A DNA stretch of 13,192 bases, taken from an uncultured Bacilli bacterium (GTDB lineage: Bacteria > Bacillota_I > Bacilli_A > RF39 > UBA660). Below, piece by piece: positions 1 through 5,508 of this stretch. A model generated the notes under the pieces. The model was given only the letters and a program-made list of their open reading frames with translations. It was not told the DNA's origin and did no database searches. The DNA is taken from NCBI GenBank assembly GCA_947630415.1, contig CANRHM010000029.1, positions 1 through 13,192 of the forward strand, read 5' to 3'. Numbering within the stretch: position 1 is the first letter of the stretch; each line of letters opens with the position of its first letter. The position numbers and the translations under genes were made by a program.

Positions 1-392
1 GTTCCTTTTCTTATCTCAGACCCACTCATTATGGTTTGTTCCAACAGTTTATAAGCATAAGCTAGATTCTTTTCCGCTAGGCTATCATAATACTTTCCCC
101 TATTCATCTCTAAAATTAAATGATGGTCTCCTATCGTTACTACAAAATCACTTACTCTTCTTTTTTCTTTCTTTTGTATGGAAGCATATTCATTGGGTAA
201 AATCTTTAATTCTTTTAACACTTCATCATAAGAAGCACCGGTTATTTCCGATATAATCATACAAAGATATTCTCTACAATGATGCATAATGGCTTTAAAG
301 CAGACATCAAAGGTTCCTGATAAGACACTTTTCCCTTCTTTGATTTCTTTTTTATAGAGGTCTTGTTCCTCTTTGGTTAAATATATAGGCAT
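1..392 (-). CDS. PD-(D/E)XK nuclease/transposase-family protein, 3' end outside the window (partial)
   Basis: This is an open frame of 130 codons from an ATG at 392 to the window edge, with no stop reached. A strong GGGAGGG ribosome site (398-404) precedes the ATG, and a promoter lies at 415-443. The peptide begins MPIYLTKEEQ. It has a helical N-terminal part with a DVCFK segment (residues 29-33), then VSDFVV (Asp82) and LILEMNR (Glu95-x-Asn97). That pattern, D then hydrophobic-E-x-N/Q about 13 residues later, is the catalytic layout of the PDDEXK_2/Rpn-like nuclease family, often annotated as 'PD-(D/E)XK nuclease family transposase'. The family usually has E-x-Q, so Asn is a conservative variant. 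Members occur both as stand-alone nucleases of unclear role and as recombination-promoting nucleases, and no transposon ends are visible here. The family call is from motif memory. The rest of the protein cannot be seen. Confidence 0.6.
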   Translation of the reverse strand, partial: MPIYLTKEEQDLYKKEIKEGKSVLSGTFDVCFKAIMHHCREYLCMIISEITGASYDEVLKELKILPNEYASIQKKEKRRVSDFVVTIGDHHLILEMNRGKYYDSLAEKNLAYAYKLLEQTIMSGSEIRKG

Positions 393-414
393 ATAATCCC
401 TCCCTTCAAAGTGC

Positions 415-443
415 ACTATAACAAGGATTTTTTTGATATGCAA
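415..443 (-). promoter_or_regulatory. Sigma-A-type promoter of the PD-(D/E)XK gene
   Basis: On the minus strand a -35 TTGCAT (438-443) and a -10 TATAGT (415-420) are separated by exactly 17 bases. Transcription should start about 408, giving a very short leader before the ribosome site at 398-404. The -35 lies inside an element shared with the helicase operon promoter. Confidence 0.6.
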
Positions 444-464
444 ATCGCACTTTTTCAATTTTCA
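438..464 (-). repeat. 27-base shared promoter element, copy 1
   Basis: On the plus strand this reads ATGCAAATC, three bases, then CTTTTTCAATTTTCA. It matches 5379-5405 at 25 of 27 positions, differing only at two of the three middle bases (GCA here, ACC there). It contains the -35 hexamer and the 21 bases upstream of it. It could be an activator or repressor site or an UP-like element. The function is inferred from position only. Confidence 0.55.
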
Positions 465-520
465 AAGCAATTTTAGAAGGGATTTTTTATTTTTCATTTA
501 AGGTGATTTTTTAATTTTCA
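450..520 (-). repeat. A/T-rich imperfect repeats upstream of the PD-(D/E)XK promoter
   Basis: Three related minus-strand blocks lie at 505-520 (TGAAAATTAAAAAATC), 481-496 (TGAAAAATAAAAAATC) and 450-464 (TGAAAATTGAAAAAG). The last belongs to the shared promoter element. Spacing is 24 and 32 bases, so this is not a regular tandem array. They may be binding sites or simply A-tract DNA. The rest of the 393-621 gap holds no recognisable gene. Confidence 0.35.
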
Positions 521-573
521 AAACAAAAAGAGTTTGAATTCTTAAAAAGTATGCTTTTTTCACTTTTTTTCAT

Positions 574-595
574 TTGACACTTTTACTTGACACTT
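574..595. repeat. Direct repeat TTGACACTT, two copies 13 bases apart
   Basis: TTGACACTT occurs at 574-582 and 587-595 on the plus strand, just downstream of the ABC-F gene terminator. TTGACA resembles a -35 box, but no matching -10 or plus-strand gene follows. No function is assigned. Confidence 0.4.
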
Positions 596-623
596 AAAAA
601 GATAACCCCCTCAAGGTTATCTT
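596..623 (-). terminator. Intrinsic terminator of the helicase/membrane protein/ABC-F operon
   Basis: On the minus strand AAGATAACC (615-623) pairs with GGTTATCTT (599-607) around a 7-base loop, followed by a T run. The stem begins at the stop codon of the ABC-F gene. Confidence 0.75.
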
Positions 624-2244
624 AACTTACGACTTCTACTTTGCTGTTTCGTATTTCATTTACTTGTGCATCTTCTAAATAATCATCATAATGCATTCTT
701 CGATCAATAATTCCTTCAGGAAGAATTTCAATAATTCGATTGGCAACCGTTTCAATTAATTGATGGTCAAAAGAAGCAAAAAGAAGTTCTGAATCGTATT
801 TAATAAGACCATTGTTCAAAGCCGTGATACTTTCCAAATCCAAATGGGCTGTAGGATCATCTAACATCAAGAAGTTAGGTCCTTCCGCCATACACTTTGA
901 AAACATAGCACGTGCTTTTTCTCCTCCTGATAAGACGCTTACTTTTTTAAATACTTCATCTTTCGAAAAAAGCATTCTTCCTAGAAAACTTCTTAACGCC
1001 GTATCATCATCGACTTGATACCATTTCCGCATCCAATCGATTAAACTTATATCGTCTTTAAAATAGGAACTATTGTCTTGTGGAAAATATGATTTTTGAA
1101 TAGTGGTTCCAAACGTAATCGTTCCTTCATCCGGAGTAATTTCTCCCATCAAAATTTTAAATAACGTAGTCTTGGCAATATCATTTGTTCCAACCAAAGC
1201 TATTTTATCTCCTTTTAACATTTGGAAAGAAACATCATTTAACACTTTTTTGCCATCAATCGTTTTCGAAATATGATCGACCGTTAAAATCTCTTTCCCT
1301 GACGGACGTAATGCTTTAAACTCAATAAACGGATATTTTCTAGAACTTGGAATAATTTCCTCAAGCTCAATCTTTTCTAACATTTTCTTTCTAGATGTTG
1401 CTTGTTTACTTTTCGAAGCATTAGCACTAAAGCGCGCAATAAACTCTTGGAGTTCCTTAATCTTTTCTTCTTTTTTCTTATTGGCTTCTTTCGCTTGTTT
1501 TAATGCAAGTTGACTAGATTCATACCAGAAATCATAGTTTCCAATATAGAGTTTCATTTTATTGTAATCAAGGTCTACAATATGCGTGCAAACACGGTTT
1601 AAGAAATAACGGTCATGCGAGATTACAATAACACAGTTAGGAAAGTTGATTAGAAAGTCTTCAAGCCACTTGATAGCTGCCAAATCTAGGTTGTTGGTAG
1701 GTTCATCCAAAAGTAAGATGTCTGGGTTCCCAAACAATGCTTGTGCAAGCAAAACCTTTACTTTTAATTTAGGTGCAATTTCACTCATAAAGGCATAATG
1801 AAAGGCTTCATCTACCCCTAAATTATTAAGTAATGTGGCCGCTTCACTTTCGGCTTCCCAACCACCTAATTCAGCAAAAGTTGCTTCTAATTCTCCTAAA
1901 CGCATCCCGTCCTCTTCACTAAACTCAGTATGCGAATAGAGTTCTTCTTTTTCCTTCATAATTTTATATAAAGGCTCATTTCCCATTAAAACGGTATCCA
2001 TGACCGAATAAGCATCATATGCATAATGGTCCTGTTTTAAAACCGCAATACGTTCATTAGGTGATAAAATAACTTCCCCTTGAGTGGTATCGATTTCTTT
2101 TGCTAACACTTTCAAAAAAGTAGATTTACCACTTCCATTGGCCCCAATTAAACCATAACAATTTCCTTTTGTAAATTTGATGTCAACATCTTCAAATAAA
2201 GTTCTTTTTCCAAATCGTAAAGTAACGTGACTTGCCTGTATCAT
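622..2244 (-). CDS. ABC-F family ATPase, YbiT/YkpA type, with a degenerate second ATP site
   Basis: This is a soluble 540-residue protein with two ATP-binding cassettes and no membrane segments, the layout of ABC-F proteins that act on the ribosome. NBD1 has Walker A GANGSGKST (34-42), Walker B ILLLDEPTNNLD (176-187) and switch VISHD (207-211). Its signature is the non-canonical SEIAPKLK (154-161); from memory, E. coli YbiT is also atypical here (SEVAPGWK). A charged linker (about 237-315) with RFSANASKSKQATSR is the inter-domain arm typical of YbiT/YkpA. NBD2 keeps its signature LSGGEK (438-443) but has GTNDIAKTT (352-360) where GTNGxGKT is expected, LDDPTAHLD (461-469) for LDEPTNHLD, and ASFDH (490-494) for SHD. 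The frame is intact, so this is not a pseudogene. The ATG follows an AAGGAGAT ribosome site, 18 bases after the stop of the upstream membrane-protein gene. The family is secure. A role in rescuing or regulating translation is inferred from the family, and one active plus one inactive site is likely. Confidence 0.93.
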   Translation of the reverse strand: MIQASHVTLRFGKRTLFEDVDIKFTKGNCYGLIGANGSGKSTFLKVLAKEIDTTQGEVILSPNERIAVLKQDHYAYDAYSVMDTVLMGNEPLYKIMKEKEELYSHTEFSEEDGMRLGELEATFAELGGWEAESEAATLLNNLGVDEAFHYAFMSEIAPKLKVKVLLAQALFGNPDILLLDEPTNNLDLAAIKWLEDFLINFPNCVIVISHDRYFLNRVCTHIVDLDYNKMKLYIGNYDFWYESSQLALKQAKEANKKKEEKIKELQEFIARFSANASKSKQATSRKKMLEKIELEEIIPSSRKYPFIEFKALRPSGKEILTVDHISKTIDGKKVLNDVSFQMLKGDKIALVGTNDIAKTTLFKILMGEITPDEGTITFGTTIQKSYFPQDNSSYFKDDISLIDWMRKWYQVDDDTALRSFLGRMLFSKDEVFKKVSVLSGGEKARAMFSKCMAEGPNFLMLDDPTAHLDLESITALNNGLIKYDSELLFASFDHQLIETVANRIIEILPEGIIDRRMHYDDYLEDAQVNEIRNSKVEVVS

Positions 2245-2262
2245 GAAGTATCTCCTTCCTTT

Positions 2263-3057
2263 TTATGAATTTTTCTCTCTAAAGGATTCGTACCAATCTT
2301 TAATGGAACCCGTGATACTACTTCCAATATCTTTTAAGAAATCAAAAGTGAGTCCAAAACTATCTTTCATATTTTGAAAATCCTCTTTCGCTTGATTACA
2401 GGTGGTGCTTCCTACTTTTTCACACACGGTTGAGGTAACGTTTAAATAAAGTGTAACCAATTTTGATTTAATATTGTCGTACCCTTTTTTAATCTGATCT
2501 TTATAGCCTGGAAAGTATTGATCAATTTTAGCATCAATCGTAAGTGCTAGTTTAACAACTTTTAATTTTGCCGTCTCCGTTAATTGCTTAAACGTATAGC
2601 CCTTAATCGGCTTTTCATAAAATAGAAAATCGACAATCGTGATAAAGCCACTTTTAAGGCGATTCATAATAGAAGTATCTTTACTGTTTTTAACTGTTTC
2701 AATATAGGCATCTTCTTGTTCAAAGTAGGCAATCACTTGAGCATCACTCGTCTCTTCAATACTAGGTGTTGGACTAGTAGAAGGAACAGGACTCTTGGAT
2801 GGCTGAGGACTATTAGATGGAGTAGGATTACTAGGTGGAACAGGACTAGGTGTACTTACTTCTTCGGTAGGATCCATTGTACCGGATGCTTGTTCATTTT
2901 CCTCTTTATCATCTACTTCTTCTATTGGAGGATTCGTACTACCCTCTTCTTTGTCTAACGTATTTCTTTGACTATTAACCGTCAAAAAAATTCCTAATCC
3001 TAAGCAAAGAATTCCTACTATTAAAATACTATAACTAACGATTTTATCTTTTTTCAT
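2263..3057 (-). CDS. Membrane-anchored protein with Pro/Ser/Thr-rich stalk, function unknown
   Basis: I do not recognise this family. From the ATG at 3057 the product is 264 residues: a short basic N-terminus (MKKDK), one hydrophobic segment (about residues 7-27), an acidic stretch, and a Pro/Ser/Thr linker (about 53-103) with repeated SPxP/NPTP-type units that should form an extended stalk. A largely helical domain of about 160 residues follows. It contains two cysteines eight residues apart (212 and 220) that could pair outside the cell. Orientation is predicted to be N-in/C-out, with no lipobox or sorting motif seen. An AAAAGGAAG ribosome site (3066-3074), 8 bases before this ATG, favours it over the in-frame ATG at 3093. 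This start lies inside the end of the helicase gene (14-base overlap in another frame), so translation is probably coupled. The link with a helicase and an ABC-F factor may be only shared transcription. Confidence 0.75.
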   Translation of the reverse strand: MKKDKIVSYSILIVGILCLGLGIFLTVNSQRNTLDKEEGSTNPPIEEVDDKEENEQASGTMDPTEEVSTPSPVPPSNPTPSNSPQPSKSPVPSTSPTPSIEETSDAQVIAYFEQEDAYIETVKNSKDTSIMNRLKSGFITIVDFLFYEKPIKGYTFKQLTETAKLKVVKLALTIDAKIDQYFPGYKDQIKKGYDNIKSKLVTLYLNVTSTVCEKVGSTTCNQAKEDFQNMKDSFGLTFDFLKDIGSSITGSIKDWYESFREKNS

Positions 3058-5326
3058 TTGGGGCACTTCCTTTTCCGCCTTTAAGTATATCATATTTCAA
3101 CTGTTCTTTCAAATCTCTGATAGAGCATTCTTCCTCTAATTCAAAAAGTTCTTCCTTCGCTTTCTCCACTTGTTCTGTAAGTGCCTCAACTGTTTGATTT
3201 TGTCTTCTGAAATAGGCTTCTTTTTCTTCATTTACTTCGTATAAGAAACTTCTTTTAATCGTTTGTTGATCTTTTAGTAACAAAGTCCTTTTCTTTTCTT
3301 TAAAATCGATTTCTTGCGTTAAGATTTGTTTTTGTAATAGTAAAGATTCTTTTTTCTCTTCTTGGTATTTTTCTCCTTCAAAATAATTTTTTACATATTT
3401 ATGGTAAGAATCTAAATCAGTCGTAATCAAAAGACTCTTTTTAGCTCTCGTTAGAGCTACATAACTAATTCTTCGTTCTTCTTCTAAAAACTCTATCTCT
3501 TTAGGAGGAGCCATATGAAAGTAGGCAACGTGATCAAACTCATTTCCTTTGGTCTTATGAATCGTCTCTAAAAGAACATTATCAAAAGTTTTAAGTTGCT
3601 TATGTTTACTTAGTTCATAAAGAGCTTTAACACCTCCAAAATAAGAAACAAAAGATTCCATCAAATAAGGTTCTTCAAAAAAGAAAGAAGGTTTTACTTT
3701 TAATAAAAGGCAAAGTCTTCGAAAACTAATCTTTTCCTTAGATAACAAGGTATATACTTTTTCAAAAGGAAAATCTCTATACGTTTTAAAAAAGGCATCA
3801 AAAGAGGAAATCCCTGGCTTCAAAGGAAGTTGAAAAAGAGCTACCAGATCTTGTGCTCGTTTAATATCAAAGGACTCTAAGAAAAACGAAAGTACTTTAA
3901 AGAGTTTATCAAAAGAAGAAAAGTTTTCTAAAGGATAATAGCCTTGAAAACCAAGAAAGAGTTTTAAGAAGCTTCCATACTCTTGATAACGATATAAAAT
4001 AGCTAAAGATTCATTTGTTGGAACTTCTTCAATCAAACGAACTATTTCGCTTGCTTCTTCGATCCAATCTTTACCGATTTTAATCTCGATTTTTCCTAGT
4101 TCTTGTGAAAACGACTTAATCTCTTTATTAGTTCTAACTAAGTTATGTTCAATAAACATCCTGGCATGATACACTAGTCGTTTAGAAGAGCGATAATTGG
4201 TAACTAATTTTAACACCTTAGCCCCTGAATATGTCTTTTGAAAAGATAAAATAGGTTTGACACTAGCGCCTCTAAAACCATAGATCATCTGATCATCATC
4301 CCCCACTACAAAAAGATGGTTAAGTGGTAAAGCCAAAAGTTCCAGCAGTTGTAGTTGCAAAGGATTTAAGTCCTGAAACTCATCTACTAAAAGATACATA
4401 TACTGTTTTTGAATCTTTTCTCGTAAAGAAGCGTTCTTTAACAAAAGACAAACCGAAAGATAGAGCATATCGTCAAAGTCATACAATTTTTCTTCTTTTA
4501 ATTCTTCCATGTAGGACTTAAAAATAGGATAAAAATCAATTCTTTCATGATCTACTTCAAAAACCATATCTTCTTTCGATAAGAGATTGTTCTTAATAAA
4601 AGAAAGTTTCTCATAAAAGGACTTAAAAGGATCTTTTTCTTGTTTATATACAATGGGATAAAAACGGCTTAAAACACGTTCTAATAAGACAAGCGATAAT
4701 TCTTTAGGATCTTCTGTATAAAATTCATAATCGGTATACTTTTTTAAAAGTTCGTGACCAAAGGAATGAAAAGTACGGACCTCAACTCCTTTGGTATTTT
4801 GAAGACGCATCGTGATCTCTTCTTCCGCTTTCTTGTTATAGACTAAGACTAAAATACAAGAAGGATCTACGCCTTTATTTAGTAATGCATAGACACGATT
4901 TACCAAAGTCTTGGTTTTGCCACTTCCAGCAGGGGCTAAAAGTAAGACTGCTCCCTTTAATTTTCGAACTGCTCTTTTCTGTTCCTTATTTAAAGTTTCT
5001 ATAGGAAAGGCATCTTTCCTTTCCATTTTCTCCAAAGGCATTTTTAAAAGACGATACCAAGCTTCTAAATATAACTGCATCCGAATTGCTTCTTTATTGG
5101 TATGTAGCAATAAAGGTGAAATAGATAGATTAGAATAAGTAAAAGGATCCTCTTTAATCTTTACTTTAACTCCATGCATAACGAGTGGATAAAGTAATTC
5201 TTGATAAAGAAGAACAATATTCTTTAAAAAGATTTCTTTGGAAATATCTACCTTAAGTATTACTTTCTTTTCTTTGTAATTAATTTTTCTATTTTCTAAA
5301 AAGGATTGAAGTGAAATAACCTCCAT
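3044..5326 (-). CDS. UvrD/Rep-family ATP-dependent DNA helicase (superfamily 1)
   Basis: This 760-residue superfamily 1 helicase has all core motifs in order: Q-motif region TLNKEQKRAV (111-120), Walker A APAGSGKT (131-138), TFHSFG (185-190), motif II VDEFQD (314-319), motif III VGDDDQMIYGFRGA (341-354), motif IV NYRSS (377-381), motif V HKTKGNEFD (590-598) and motif VI YVALTRAKK (622-630). It should move on single-stranded DNA and unwind duplexes using ATP. It is not a plain PcrA. About 110 residues precede the Q motif, the region between motifs IV and V is divergent, and after motif VI a charged coiled-coil-like tail (about 650-745) replaces the usual C-terminus. No nuclease motif was seen. 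An AAAGGAA ribosome site lies 5 bases before the ATG, and a promoter lies at 5356-5384. It is the first gene of an apparent operon with the membrane protein and the ABC-F gene. The cellular pathway is unknown. Confidence 0.9.
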   Translation of the reverse strand: MEVISLQSFLENRKINYKEKKVILKVDISKEIFLKNIVLLYQELLYPLVMHGVKVKIKEDPFTYSNLSISPLLLHTNKEAIRMQLYLEAWYRLLKMPLEKMERKDAFPIETLNKEQKRAVRKLKGAVLLLAPAGSGKTKTLVNRVYALLNKGVDPSCILVLVYNKKAEEEITMRLQNTKGVEVRTFHSFGHELLKKYTDYEFYTEDPKELSLVLLERVLSRFYPIVYKQEKDPFKSFYEKLSFIKNNLLSKEDMVFEVDHERIDFYPIFKSYMEELKEEKLYDFDDMLYLSVCLLLKNASLREKIQKQYMYLLVDEFQDLNPLQLQLLELLALPLNHLFVVGDDDQMIYGFRGASVKPILSFQKTYSGAKVLKLVTNYRSSKRLVYHARMFIEHNLVRTNKEIKSFSQELGKIEIKIGKDWIEEASEIVRLIEEVPTNESLAILYRYQEYGSFLKLFLGFQGYYPLENFSSFDKLFKVLSFFLESFDIKRAQDLVALFQLPLKPGISSFDAFFKTYRDFPFEKVYTLLSKEKISFRRLCLLLKVKPSFFFEEPYLMESFVSYFGGVKALYELSKHKQLKTFDNVLLETIHKTKGNEFDHVAYFHMAPPKEIEFLEEERRISYVALTRAKKSLLITTDLDSYHKYVKNYFEGEKYQEEKKESLLLQKQILTQEIDFKEKKRTLLLKDQQTIKRSFLYEVNEEKEAYFRRQNQTVEALTEQVEKAKEELFELEEECSIRDLKEQLKYDILKGGKGSAPNEKR

Positions 5327-5355
5327 AAAAATTCCTTTCTTAGGACAGTAATTTT

Positions 5356-5384
5356 ATTGTAAACAAAAGCAAAAAAGGATGCAA
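5356..5384 (-). promoter_or_regulatory. Sigma-A-type promoter of the helicase operon
   Basis: On the minus strand a -35 TTGCAT (5379-5384) and a -10 TACAAT (5356-5361) are spaced by 17 bases. Start of transcription is predicted near 5349, a leader of about 23 bases to the ATG at 5326. The -35 is identical to that of the PD-(D/E)XK gene promoter. Confidence 0.6.
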
Positions 5385-5405
5385 ATCACCCTTTTTCAAT
5401 TTTCA
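5379..5405 (-). repeat. 27-base shared promoter element, copy 2
   Basis: This is the second copy of the element at 438-464 (25/27 identical, no gaps). It occupies the same position relative to the promoter: it contains the -35 and extends 21 bases upstream of it. Confidence 0.55.
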
Positions 5406-5440
5406 CTTAAATTTTGCCTCCAATTTTAAATTTTTATCTA

Positions 5441-5463
5441 AGAGGAAATTTAAGAATTCCCCT
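5441..5463 (-). terminator. Weak hairpin after the calcium ATPase gene, possible terminator
   Basis: On the minus strand AGGGGAA pairs with TTCCTCT (one G-T pair) around a 9-base loop, followed by A/T-rich sequence without a clean T run. It is the best candidate in the 5406-5508 gap, which otherwise holds only A/T-rich DNA. The AT-only TTTAAAAA/TTTTTAAA stem nearer the stop codon is weaker still. Confidence 0.3.
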
Positions 5464-5508
5464 ACTTTTCCCTCTTCATTTTTTAAAAAGTAAAGTTTTT
5501 AAATTTTT

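Noticed and set aside
574..595. Plus-strand TTGACA repeats as a promoter
   Set aside because: No -10 at correct spacing and no plus-strand gene follow; the adjacent hairpin is explained as the ABC-F gene terminator.
1757..1785. Non-canonical NBD1 signature (SEIAPKLK) as a unique mutation
   Set aside because: E. coli YbiT, as I recall it, has SEVAPGWK at the same place, so this alone is a family feature; only the NBD2 changes are reported as unusual.
622..2244. ABC-F gene as a pseudogene
   Set aside because: The frame is complete with all domains, a ribosome site and a terminator; the changes are substitutions at active-site positions only.
3058..3093. ATG at 3093 as start of the stalked membrane protein
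   Set aside because: It lies deeper in the helicase gene. The ATG at 3057 has AAAAGGAAG at 8 bases and gives a normal MKKDK-hydrophobic N-terminus.
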